NCBI GenBank assembly: GCA_013396525.1
Contig: VWYX01000285.1
Span: 121,497-185,496, forward strand
Source of the DNA: Chaetorhynchus papuensis
Lineage: Eukaryota > Chordata > Aves > Passeriformes > Rhipiduridae
DNA length: 64,000 nt
Direction: 5' to 3'
The position numbers and the translations under genes were made by a program. The notes beneath the pieces were generated by a model. The model was not told where the DNA came from. It ran no database searches and saw only the letters and a list, made by a program, of their open reading frames with translations. Of this stretch, positions 47,390 through 58,150 are shown in pieces (the first letter of the stretch is position 1; each line of letters starts with the position of its first letter).

Positions 47390-47640
47390 TTTTTTAAACA
47401 TGCAGGTTCAGAGACCTAATTCATAATAAAGTTATAATCCGTTACAAGCAAGCATGACTCTGAAATTGCTTGATTTTTATCTGGCAGTAGACTTAAATCT
47501 GTTTGCAAAACTTGCCGGATTGAAGCAAATGCAGATCTTATTTAAATCAGGTGATTTGGTTCAGCTGCCATCTGTTGGCCGGTTCATTATTATGATTCTG
47601 TGGTTACAGTAGTTACCTGTCTTCATTTATTTCAGTAAAA
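47390..47640. promoter_or_regulatory. Candidate conserved noncoding element containing a CTCF-type site
   Basis: AT-rich, low-repeat DNA: CCTAATTCATAATAAAG, TATAATCCGTTACAAG, AAATTGCTTGATTTTTATC, AAAACTTGCCGGATTG, TTTAAATCAGGTGATTTGG and GGCCGGTTCATTATTATG. CpGs persist despite the AT content. A good CTCF-type motif sits at the right end. Confidence 0.4.
47565..47578 (-). promoter_or_regulatory. CTCF-type motif (reverse)
   Basis: The minus strand reads CCAACAGATGGCAG, 13 of 14 positions of the CTCF core CCASYAGRKGGCRS (only the fourth base differs). It is oriented to the left, convergent with the forward site in the CpG island. Confidence 0.5.
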
Positions 47641-50600
47641 CAGAAATTACATTTAGTAAATAGTGGGGTGTTATGTAATGTCTCTTTTCCCCAGGGAACT
47701 GGGTTTACGTGAACGCATGTGTCACTTTTAACACAAAATCTCTTTTCTGTGCTGGATGACCATTTATGCTGCAAGATGCATTCCCTGTTCTTTGTGACAG
47801 AATTCAAAAATGAGTTCCTCTGCTGACTTATAAAAATGCCACGTGTGTTGCGTTGAGGAAGGTTAAAAAGGCCCTACAGGATGGCGTTTTTAATGGGCTC
47901 CCAGAGTGGGATATGTGGTTTAGGACCCTCTGAATGGTGGAGCCTCTTGTAGGGACTCGTTTTGTAGAATTGGATACTGTTGTTCTTTTTTTCTGCTCCT
48001 TCATATGATTCATGTTCCCTTACTGAGGACTCAACTATGTTTATCCAGTTTAACGAAAGCTTCTATTCCACCTGAATTTCCATTTCACTGTTGTTTACCT
48101 GATTTTCACCAGGATTTTCCCTCTCTCGTGTTCATGGCTCGTCTCTCCTGCTCCATTATGGAGCCCATGTAGCACTGTGTGCACTCTGCCTCCAGTGACA
48201 TCACTTCAGGCTTTCTCCCATCACATCCATTATTATCTTGATGGGGGTATACAGGAAAGACCTACCTTTGCTCTTTCATCTCTCTTGAGACAGCCACTCT
48301 GCAGAGTAACCTAGAAACAAGCCATCCCTTTTGGATGTAACTGCTTACAAAAATACCGGTTTCAGGATGAAGCAGTGCTTGGGATAACAGCTTTTTTTTT
48401 TACCAAATACATCCTTACATGGTTTTAGCATATATTTAATTTTATGGTGTGATATTTTACTCACAGTTTGTGGTGGAAAATGATCTCTTACTTTAGAAAA
48501 ATAAGTGGATTAAAATGTTATCTGATACTTTGTATGATACAGCTGGAGACACCTCCTGCTTCTGGAGGTTTTTTGTTTTCCTTGTGGGCTCTTTCCTGCT
48601 ATCTGAGATTTCTCCATTAGCTCCAAGGATAGGGTGGGCTGAGAATTTGAAACAGGAAAACCTGAAGTCTGGGTTTTTTTTCCTGTTATCAAGTTTCACT
48701 TGACCATGGTATATATCACAGTGTCCAGCAGAATGTCTGAGGAAGTAAGAGATTTCTCACCACATTGTGTATTTCTGTCATGCCTCACATTAGGTGATTT
48801 CAGATACAATTTCTAATTTTTCATAGTGTGTTGTTCTTTTATTTTGATTTCAGATGAGAATAAATGTCAAAATTTCAGACTTCTAATTCAGACAAAAATT
48901 CCAAATTTTGACCAGTTTGACATTCAGCAAAACTCAGAATAGGCCTGTTAGCCTATTCTTGGTTGATTGGCAATTTTTATAGCCACTTTGCCTTTTGGGC
49001 AGTGAAGTGGCACACGGTCTGATTTCTGTGTTACACCAATTTTAGAGCAGAGTCACCCCACATTTTGCATAGGGAGTTCCTGATTTACAAGCTCAGGCTA
49101 ACAGACCGCTTTCACAGCAAACACGTTATGTATTTTTGGTGCAAATAAATGTGTGCTCCTCAGTAACGGCCTTGTGAGGCTCAGACCTCTGGAGTCTGAG
49201 TGCAGAGTGTGTGGAAAGCAAGCTGTGAGAGATGCCACCTACTCCAACTCGTCCTCCACTTTCCAAACAAACATGGCACAAACACATTGTAAATAAAGAT
49301 GACTTCAGACACAGCTCTTTTCATGGGTGAATGAGTTACACTGGGCGTTTTACTGGCAAGCGAAATGTTCCCTGGATCCCACGTTTGAATACTTGAGCTG
49401 TTCGCATTGCTGGATTCTTTCGTTCCTGTGTATTGATTTAAAGGTTCTACTGCAAACAAGCCCTCAGCTCGCTGGAAGGCAGCGTTTGGGGGAGATGCTG
49501 CTGCCCAGCAGCAGAGCCTGGGTTTGCTGCAGTCAGATTTGTGTTCTCCATGGCTCCAGGACAGCATTTCTGGACCATCTCACTCTGCCAGCAGTCCCCA
49601 GGAACCAAGATTTCTGGCAGTTTGGCAGTGCCCGTGCTCTCGGGGCTGCAGTAACGCACTGGCGTTACCCAGCCTGATGAGGAGGATCATGTTCACCTTC
49701 ACTGGAGTATGAAGTGGTTAAGGCTGTAATTCAAGAAAGCAATTGAGCATTTAATGTAAATCCATCATTGTTCTGCACATGCTGAAGCATGTGTTAGACT
49801 TTGACTTTAATGAGAGTTGACCCCGTGTTTGAAGGCCTATATGTACTTAAGATCAGCTGATATCATGAAGACTGTTTAGCTGGACTTCATGAACAATATG
49901 GATGTTGTGGTTTAATATCAGATGAAACAAGTCCTAATAAGAAAGTTTTTTGGCAGATCAGTCTTTTGACTTTTTTTTTCTGTTGCAATTCATAATGCAT
50001 CCTTTTTTCCTTTTCTTTCTGAAAGAACACATGAAGAATTTAATAATGTAGCTTATAATTTTATGAGGCACAAAAATTTTTGAACAGTCAGCAGAATCCT
50101 TCCTCAGTTGTTTGGAGGCTTAAGGGGTTTAGAAAGTTCTTCCTTAGAGATAAATAAGCTGTCAATTCATGATGAAGAAAATCAAACTTGTGCTGTTGAT
50201 TTTGGCTGTGGTATTTGCAAAAGTATGAGAGAAATTTTTGCAGTTGTAGAGCACTCCATGTGTTAGCATTTAGCTTTCCAATGCCACATTGTGCCTCTGA
50301 TAGCATTTCTAAAAGGTAAACAGAAATGTCAAAATAATGAAAATAAAAGATTAACCATTCCGATTTTTGAGAGTTAGAAATCAAATCTGTGTTGCAAATT
50401 AATAGAAAGCCAGATCAAGTTTCAAAAGCTGCTTATTGCACCATTGCCTGCTCTTTTTTTTTACTCCCTTCTTCTGAAGGCCTTTTTCAGACTTCACCAG
50501 GTTTAGATTGTGAAATGTCTAAACAGAGGTTCTAAACAGAAACCTAGGAGGTATAGAAAGTATGCCAAGAGCAAATTAGTTTACTCAGTTCATGACTTTA

Positions 50601-50989
50601 ATACACCCTTGCAATTAGCAGAGTATTTCCTTTGGACTGTGGTCTCAAGGTATGTGTTTCTGTTCATGATATTTTTTTTTTATTTGCTGCCTTTAAATGA
50701 GAAAAACCAAATTCCACAGTTCTGCCTTGCTGGGTCCATATGTTTCCAGGAGTTTGATCATGTTTGAGTCAGAGTTTAACTCACAATTCAGCACCTCCAA
50801 ATGCATGGGAAGGTGAGAGAAAAAAGGCTGTGTTAGGATCTGGTTGCAAACAAAGCAGAATTAGGGTGTAAAACCCATTTGCCAAACCTCTCCTTGATAC
50901 ACCACTTTCTCATGGGTGTATGCACCGAGGGATGTGTTGTTTTCCATGTGTTGTCTTCTGCTGGAGAAAATACACCTTTTTGGCTGAGT
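47641..50989. other. Noncoding DNA, no gene recognised
   Basis: Frames of up to 128 codons overlap on both strands around 49181-49712, in slightly GC-richer DNA, without recognisable products. No repeat family was identified. Confidence 0.6.
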
Positions 50990-51565
50990 AAAATGTTAAA
51001 CTCGTGGTGATAAACGTTGCTGAAGGCGCCAATCCCTTTGGAGCTGCATCTTCCCCTACAGGTATCCTAAATCCTTCCAGCTCCTGGACACTTTGTCTCT
51101 CTGCCATCTCCCCACTTCCATCAACCAAATTCACGTTCTTCTCACTGCCAAACCTTCTAGAAACAGCTTCAATTCTACCTGAATATTCCTGAGCTGCCAG
51201 CATGGTCATCTCTTCCCTCCCTGGAAAACAACTGCAACCCACCTCGGAGCTGCCAAATTGGCACCCACAATTGCAGTGTCTTGACCCAGCGTGACACAAC
51301 CCCTCTCCCTCAGCTACTGATCCTGCCCACAAACCCCCCACAATGGCAGCTTGACCCTGGCTGACACAATTGCCCCTTGTGTTTGCCAAACCCACAAAAT
51401 TATAGGGGTCATGCAGGAAAAGGCCGTGAGGTGGGTGAGTTCGTGCTCTCTGTGCTGTCTGTGACACTGTGACCCTATTCATGGGCACATCCCTGCAGCA
51501 GGACCCGGCAGCCTGTCTGCAAGGCATTGCTTTAAATTGTAGCCTTAAAAGAGCCTTTTTTAGAT
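50990..51565. other. Unassigned GC-richer block with the longest open frame and a direct repeat
   Basis: The block is C-rich on the plus strand and stands out from AT-rich flanks. The minus strand is open for 219 codons (51569-50910), the longest frame in the window, although no domain is recognisable. Two imperfect copies of a 33-36-nt unit (51264-51299 and 51337-51369, both running from CCCACAA to TGACACAA) lie 73 bp apart. It could be an unrecognised repeat insertion, an exon of a noncoding RNA, or chance. Nothing in the translation resembles a known protein to me. Confidence 0.4.
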
Positions 51566-51691
51566 GCAAATGAAAGACCCAATCAGAGCTTAAAACATAA
51601 ATAAAAGCACAAAAATGTGTTAAGATTACTAAGAAACATCTGATGCTGCCTCCTTAGTCCTATGGTTTTTCTGCATTCAGTCTTAATCTTT

Positions 51692-51764
51692 ATTTCTCAT
51701 GCATGCACGTAGACTGCCATGCACCCAAAACCAGTCTCATCATTTATATTTGTGCATGAGAAAT
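51692..51764. repeat. 73-nt interrupted inverted repeat (hairpin-forming)
   Basis: Outer arms ATTTCTCATGCA (51692-51703) and TGCATGAGAAAT (51753-51764) are perfectly complementary over 12 bp. Inner arms AGACTG (51711-51716) and CAGTCT (51732-51737) add a second 6-bp stem, separated from the first by an asymmetric internal loop. The size is that of a microRNA precursor, but the internal loop is too unbalanced for a typical one. Confidence 0.7.
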
Positions 51765-52050
51765 CTTCAAGCTATCAAAGATGTGTTTATATTTGGCATA
51801 GAAGAGCTATCTGATGGTCACTCAGGTTCCAGCCCAGTTTCTTTTAATAGCTGGTGGTGTTTTAACTTTGTATTCCAGTTCTACCAGTGGGAGAATGGGA
51901 GAAATTATACATCCTCATTTCCAGGAGGTGATCTGTGGACTAATCAGACAGCGTTTATAACACATATGTTCTAAAATGTAAATTCATATAAATAAAAGTA
52001 TGTATATTTACATATACTGTATTTATATATAGTATAAATATACCTAGAGC

Positions 52051-52084
52051 ATGTACGTGTGCACATCCATGTGCCTACGTACAT
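52051..52084. repeat. 34-bp near-perfect palindrome
   Basis: Arms 52051-52066 and 52069-52084 are complementary at 14 of 16 positions around a 2-nt centre (CC). The arms are rich in alternating purine-pyrimidine ACGT/GTGCAC steps. It lies just right of an AT-rich TATA-type stretch (51990-52045). It could extrude a cruciform; no protein site is implied. Confidence 0.8.
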
Positions 52085-52306
52085 GATAGACACGGAAAAT
52101 ATTATTTTATTATTTTTTTGCTAGTGTGTTATTAATTTACTCGTGTGCCACTGAGCGCCCTGGCTTCAGAGCAGGGTTTGGGGGTCTCTGCTCCCAGATG
52201 TGTTTCTCTGCAAGCCCCCTGGCTGTGTGCTGGGGCAGGATGCAGCAGTGCCCTGCTCCTTACAGGGAGGTTTTCTCTGGGCTTGCTAATACAGGGAAAT
52301 TTACTG

Positions 52307-52416
52307 GCATAATTATACCCGTATAATTATGCTGGAGTAGTTATACTGCTATAACTCCCCTGTGAATGCTCTTGTGCTGCAATAATAGTGCCCATATGGG
52401 GAGTTACACCAGTATA
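52307..52416. repeat. Double fold-back element relic
   Basis: There are two palindromes in tandem. The first, 52307-52332, has perfect 12-bp arms (GCATAATTATAC and GTATAATTATGC) around CC. The second has arms 52342-52360 (TATACTGCTATAACTCCCC) and 52398-52416, complementary at 17 of 19 positions around a 37-nt spacer. The TATAC/GTATAA and CTCCCC vocabulary resembles an old palindromic repeat family seen in reptiles and birds, probably a non-autonomous DNA-transposon relic. The family name is uncertain. Confidence 0.7.
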
Positions 52417-53039
52417 TCTCTACTGGAAAATATCTCCATGTAGGCAAGTCCTTCTTTAGGGGCAGATTTTGCAGACCAAGGTGCTGCACAGCCCTTGCAG
52501 GCCCTCATTTTGTACCTCATGCTTGGCTTTTGGCAGCCACGTTTTGTGCATAGGAAAAAGTTGTTTAGAATTCCTACCAGAAACTTTGAAAGGAAACAAA
52601 CATTCTCCTTCACCAATATAACATTTTTTTTTTTCTCCTACAGTCCCTTTATTTATTTTTTTAATATCTTTTAATATCTAAAAATACTGATGTAACTTCT
52701 GACTTCTGGGTTCAGGAATTTTCTTTTTAGATGTGCTGAGGATCAGATGTAAGCCATGTCTGGAAGCAATACTTGGCCAACAGCTGAGTGTGTGTGTATG
52801 TGTGTGTGTTCATCTATCCATGATTCATTCTGAGGGCTGTTTTAGCCTTCATAAAATATTCATGCTGGTTGTGCATGGTTCTATAATTGCCATCTCAGGC
52901 CTTGAATTATTTATAGGTTGTACTGTTCACATAGTCTCATTTACTGATAGAACAGATAACACTATACAAGAGGATCCCAAACACTCTAATGCCTGTTACT
53001 TTGCATTAAGTAGTGGAATTATATTACTGTAGGTGTAAA
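52417..53039. other. Noncoding DNA with a short TG microsatellite
   Basis: A (TG)n-type run, interrupted once, is at 52788-52809. Short frames only, no recognisable product. Confidence 0.65.
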
Positions 53040-53440
53040 ATGCTGGCCTTTTTCTCCTCTCGCTTTAATATATCATTTTTGTATTTATAATATGCTAATT
53101 GTTGAGATGCTGTTAAGCCTCATAATTCCTGCCGAGTTTTGCAGAAATCAAGATGTGGTTGAAATGATTTAGCTCTTGATCCCAAAATGATTGTTCTAAA
53201 TCCACCCCCCTCCTTTCCCCCGGTGTTAACACCCAGAGTAATTTATTGAAGTGATCTATGAGTACACATGCATACCTGAGCTCCTTTGTTTTACACTATT
53301 GATCAGTTTGTGTATCTTAACTGCTACAAACATTCAGAAGTCCAGCTAATGCAGGCATTCACCAAGTGTATTTTCAAGTTCATTGTACTCAATTAAGTGC
53401 TGACTATGAATTCATCATGAAAAGTGATCTTATTTCCATC
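53040..53440. promoter_or_regulatory. Candidate conserved noncoding element
   Basis: The block holds ATTTATAATATGCTAATTG (octamer-variant TATGCTAAT at 53091-53099), GTTAAGCCTCATAATTCC, AGTAATTTATTGAAGTG, TACACTATTGATCAG, CTCAATTAAGTGC and GAATTCATCATGAAAAG, with few repeats. The composition fits a developmental enhancer. Confidence 0.45.
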
Positions 53441-56012
53441 AAATTTCCTATTCATCTCTTCTGTGATTAATTCTGTCAGCTTTTCTGACCTACTTCTGAC
53501 TATTTTTTTACTGAATATGTGGAATTGCATCAGCTTAGCTTGGACATACAATGCACTTGGAGTTCTCTTTGCCTGCTCAGTTTTTTGGCTAATTTGCTTT
53601 CTGAACCACGGGCTAATTCTAGGTGGAAAATGCAGCTGAGATAGGTTTTATTTTAATTTTTTTAAATTGTTCTGCTTTTCTAATTGAAAGAAATAATTCT
53701 TGGAGTAGAAATTGAATCACTAGCAGAGCCGTGCACTGGAAAATTTTCCCTTCTTTTACCAAAAACTCTTGCATGTTTTTGTGAAGTCGCTTACTTTCCT
53801 CCCCTCTGAAAGGAGAATATTGGCATTTCCTTAACTGGCTTGACGACTGTAGGGACTGAGTACATAAAGAGGATAAATTGTGTCCTTTCTATAGTAAGGA
53901 ACTGCAGTAGGAACACATAGGAAGGGAAGGTGTTGAGGCCTGTGGTGGCACTGGAATAGCCCAGGCTCACACAGAACACACCCAGCCAGGGTCTCTCTGA
54001 AGCTGCTGGTGGGTGGGAAGGAGAGCTGGTTAAAGCCCTTCATTTCAGTGCAGCTCCTCCTGTTTGCTCACACAGGGATTAGGAAGGATGTTCTTCCAGC
54101 TGAGTTTCTGTTTCCCTCAGGGAGCCAGTTCCCAATCTCCAGCACCAAGCTCTGCTCCAGCTGGCAGGCTGGGGATGCTCCTGTCCTCCTGGGCCACCGC
54201 TGTGTTCCCAGCAGGGATCAAAGGAGATCCTCACCCTGGAATTCAGGCTTGATTCTGCCTCGGGTGCCAGAGGATTGAGTCTGGTATTGGTGGTGCTTTG
54301 CTCCCTTGTCTCTCCAGAGGTCTGAGAGATCCCTGATGTTTTGTGAGGGAGGGGCCAGACAGGTGTGGTGCAAGAAGGAAGGGACATTTGGTGGCTCAGC
54401 AGTGATTCAGGTGCAGCATCAACTGCTCAGGGGAAGTCTGGGGGCTGCAGGTGACAGAAGAGGTGAAGATGGAAAGTTTACCTCTGTCAAAGCAAAGTGT
54501 GACTGAAGGCAGCTCTAGAACGAAGCCAGAAAAAAAAAAAATAGAGCAAGAAGAAATGTTTCAGCAAAACAAACCATTTTGGTGAACAATAAATTCTTGA
54601 GAAAAGATGTCTCTGCCTGAGCCCTTATTTTTCTTTATAATAAATCATTATAAAATAAACCTTGCGACATTCACCGTTCTGTACAATGGGCTGAATTGAA
54701 AAGAGCTGTGTTCTTTTCTGTATGATTTTGTGAGCCCTGAGGGTCCCTCAGAGAAGGAAACAATGTTATTGTCATGCAGATTTGTCTCCTTTTCTTCAAG
54801 ATTTCAGAGTTTCCATGAATCCCTTGCAACAGGGTAGTTCTACTTCTTCCCATGTTTTTAAAGCTTTCTCCAGCAGTGCCTGTGTGGTGGCTTTTTTGCA
54901 ATCTCCACCTTTCTTGTGGAGTTTTAGAAGTTTTTAGAGCTAAGTGTGGCTGCTGTGGCATGCAGACACTACCAAGCTTTCATGTTGGCACTCAGCTTAC
55001 TTTTTGCTTTTCTTGCCCATATAGAGCTTAATGTGTATGTAAGGAAAATAAAACCAAACCAAATTATCAAGATTGTTCTTATCCATCGTGTGTTTTGTGG
55101 TAATACCCGGAAACCTCTGATAGATCAGATTTCTATACAAACCATATCATGCTGCCTCACAAAAATTTTGACTGAAAGGACTAAAGATGGCGAATGAATG
55201 ACAGGGAGGAGAATGGGATTAAAAAAACCCAAGTGCTGGGGGTGCTGTACAGCTGACATTATTTGACTATGGTGATGCTGTTTATTTGAGCTGCACTGCT
55301 CTAATAATTTGGTTTTGGTCAGGAATAGTGGTCTCAACCTCTGCTTGCATAGGCGTTGTCACGGAGTTACGTGAAGGGAGGGTTTGCACCCTATAATTTC
55401 TGGTTTAGGTGCTAGAAATACAATATTGCTTTTAGAGAAAATAACACACATTTTATTAGGCAATTACTAAATAAATTTTCTGTAGTGCAACTGTTAAAAT
55501 AAGTGGTCCTGGGTTTGCAGGGTCTTTGTGACCTTTAGCATTTTGCAAATGATGGGCTGTGGGGACACCCAAGGCGTCACTGAGCCTTAACTGGTGAACT
55601 GGCCTTTGCTGTCGTGGCTGACCTCAGACTGTACACCCAAATAGTTCCCTTCAACAATAAGTAGTGTGTAGAGTGCAGGAGCAGCGATGCTGAAGCCTTT
55701 CTACAGAATTTTACCATCTCTATTGCTCTAAAGGTATGAAGTGCCAAAAAAATCCCACACACGACCTAGAAAAACAAATCGATAAGTGGGGTTCTTTCAC
55801 TGATACAGCCTATACAGGATAATTTTCTTAGAGACATTTAAAGTCTATGAAATCCTACATCTTCCCCCCTTTATATATCAGAAGTCTTTAAAAATATCTG
55901 AGAATTTTTTTTTTTATGCCAACAATACATGAGAGAATCCCAGATGTGTGTGACACCTTTTAGAAAGTGTCTTTGTCTTTATCTGTACAGTACCTGTGTG
56001 CTAGAGAAGTGT
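53441..56012. other. Noncoding DNA, no gene recognised
   Basis: Bases 53930-54470 are GC-richer and hold several overlapping frames on both strands (up to 102 codons), none recognisable. No repeat assignment. Confidence 0.6.
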
Positions 56013-56130
56013 CATGATCCCTATTTTAAAGATGGGAAAAGAAGACAGAGAGATTTAAAGGTAGATTTTTAAAGGTGTTTTGACTTCTAAAGATGCAGTA
56101 AAATGTAGTAGGACTTTTAAGAGGGCTTAA
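56013..56130 (-). repeat. MIR/L2-like relic with an adjoining 'gggattttcaaaag'-type fragment
   Basis: TGATCCCTATTTTAAAGATG, then GGAAAAGAAGACAGAGAGAT, follows the minus orientation of the MIR-type core (cctattttacagatgggga, then gaggcacagagag). Immediately to the right, AAGGTGTTTTGACTTCTAAA, then GATGCAGTAAAATG and TAGTAGGACTTTTAAGAGG, resembles degraded repeat sequence of the same vocabulary as the element at 34403-34490. Both assignments rest on short diverged matches. Confidence 0.45.
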
Positions 56131-57699
56131 TTGCATCCTTAGCAGCCTGAAAGCGATTCGGCGGCTTCCAAAGTATACCAAGCACAGAAAGGAATGTAGG
56201 TCTTCTGTGTCCTGCTCTAGTACTGTAACCTTTGGGTGGCCCTTCCAGGGTGGATTGGTTTTTGGAAAATAATGTGACTTTCTGCTGCACTGCTCTTCAG
56301 GATTGCTGCTTCAGTAGGACATGGAAGCATTGAGTCATGGCTGCTGAGATTAAGTGAAGAGCTTTCACTTATGAATTTTCTCAAGATGATGTTTTGTCAC
56401 ATTAGAGGTTTTTCTCTAAGAATTTTTTTCGTGCTGGCAGACCTTCAGACATGATCCTTTCCCACAAATCTTCCTTTTTTACAGACTGTCATTTCCCAAC
56501 AGAGGCAAAAAAAGCATCCAGAGAATTCAGTCAGCTCTGTCTCTCCCAAGCTGGCTGTCGGCTCATCACCAATGTGTTACTGTGTGTATTCCAGGATGTT
56601 TTGTTTCATAAGGAATGTGTCGCTGTAATGGGATACAACATCCTAAAAGAGATAGTAAGGGCAAAACTGGCATTACTATCAGGAAAGCTTTGTAATGAAA
56701 CCAAAACAGGGGTCCTGGTTTGGGCTTTGGTATGAGTTAGCTTTCCAAGGGGTGAGGAGCTCATCTCTCAGAGGTCCTTTCCTTATCTGTTTTCTTCCTC
56801 TGCTGCTGACAAACCTGTTGAGCTCCATAAAAGTTGGTTCCAGTGACATCTTCCCTCCCGGCCACAGTGTGCATTTGTAACATGCAGTTTTGTTACTGCA
56901 CATAGTACTTAATGCAGTCGTATGTAGATCCAGATGTCTTTCATCAATCCTGAACCTGCCACAGCTGTAACCAAAGTAACCAAAAAGACATTGACATTTT
57001 CCCTGTTGCTTTCCAATGCTTACAGTTTTTTTGGCAAAATTGGAAGAAGGGTTTTAAAAAGTACATGTATATCATGTGTACATTTTTCATGTACTCTGTT
57101 ACTTTAAGTTATGCTTTATTCATATTGTTTAAAAAAAAATCTGTTTTGCTCAAGAAGGAGTAAAGAAAATATTGGTGCCTTGCCAGTCATCTGCAGTTTA
57201 GCAGCACATTCTGCAATACAACTCTGTGGTGTTTCATTTCTGCTTCAAGCTGTGGAAGCACTAAGAATGGAAATATTACAGGTGTTCAGAGTAACTGTAA
57301 ATCAAACCCAAGATTTGGCCCCACCTGTATGTTTTGTTGTTATAAACCATAGTATCTATAAACTTGGTTGGCTTAAAGTGGTGCGAGTGAAACTGTGACA
57401 TGATGCGCACAGGAGATGTGTTTCTGATAAACTTGCTGAAGAGTTGTTTAGTACATCCCTATAATACTTTGTGGTAACTCGTGTTCATCTCTGTATGTGT
57501 CTGACTAGTTACGATGTGCGTCGATAAAATTCAATGTCTGGACCGAAAAATATTTAATACATGAAAATGTATGAAATCCACCTGTAACAGGTACCTAATC
57601 CTGTATATTCTGTGCCATTCCCACACCCACCGTGGGTGTGCTCACACGTGCCCACGCGTAGCTGTGGTCCCCAGTGTGCAGTTTATAGTTTGGAGAGAA
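56131..57699. other. Noncoding DNA, no gene recognised
   Basis: Short frames, up to 95 codons (57111-57398), without recognisable products. Stop codons elsewhere. No repeat family recognised. Confidence 0.6.
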
Positions 57700-58150
57700 A
57701 TCATCCTCCATCATTCGTCACTGCTGAGCTGCAGCAGACCAGGCCAGCACATCATTTGTTAACAGCGACAAAGCCGCGCTCATAAACGCCGACATGTTAC
57801 ATTAATTTATAGGCACTGAGTGACTTATTAAATGTGACGTGTGAAATATAACAGGGCCCGGTACGGATGATTAGGTTTTGGGCTTTGAATTGTTGACAAG
57901 GCAAGGGTAATGAATTGCGGGACACAAGCTAGTGTGTTTCCCCCTCATTAGTCAGTATTAGCTGCATTAATAGTAATAATTGGATATATTCATCATTGAA
58001 AATGTTTTAATAAATGTTTGGACAGCACCTGATCTAGGCTGTCAAATATTAGACTGGAAGGTTCGTGATGGGAGAAAAATTATGCCGCTCCTTCTGCAGA
58101 GATTTATACAGCCTAAGGGGTGCCATTTGCCAATGTCCTTTAAGAGGTAA
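57700..58150. promoter_or_regulatory. Candidate conserved enhancer (strongest by motif and CpG retention)
   Basis: The block keeps CpGs in AT-rich DNA (CAGCGAC, GCCGCGCTC, AACGCCG, GTGACGTG, CCCGGTACGG, TTGCGGG, TTCGTG, GCCGCTCC). Ordered motifs include an inverted CTGCTG/CAGCAG pair (57721-57737), CATTAATTTATAGG, TGAGTGACTTATTAAA, a CRE half-site TGACGT (57835-57840) running into a T-box-like GTGTGAAA, a SOX-like inverted pair ATTGT-TG-ACAAG (57889-57900), GGTAATGAATTGC, and GCATTAATAGTAATAATTGG. No repeats or long frames. Conservation is inferred only. Confidence 0.55.

Noticed and set aside
53930..54000. Possible additional CR1 tail (GTGTTGAGGCC, GGCACTGGAATAGCCCAGG)
   Set aside because: A few words resemble the CR1 3' region, but the order is wrong and no octamer tail or ORF2 remnant follows.
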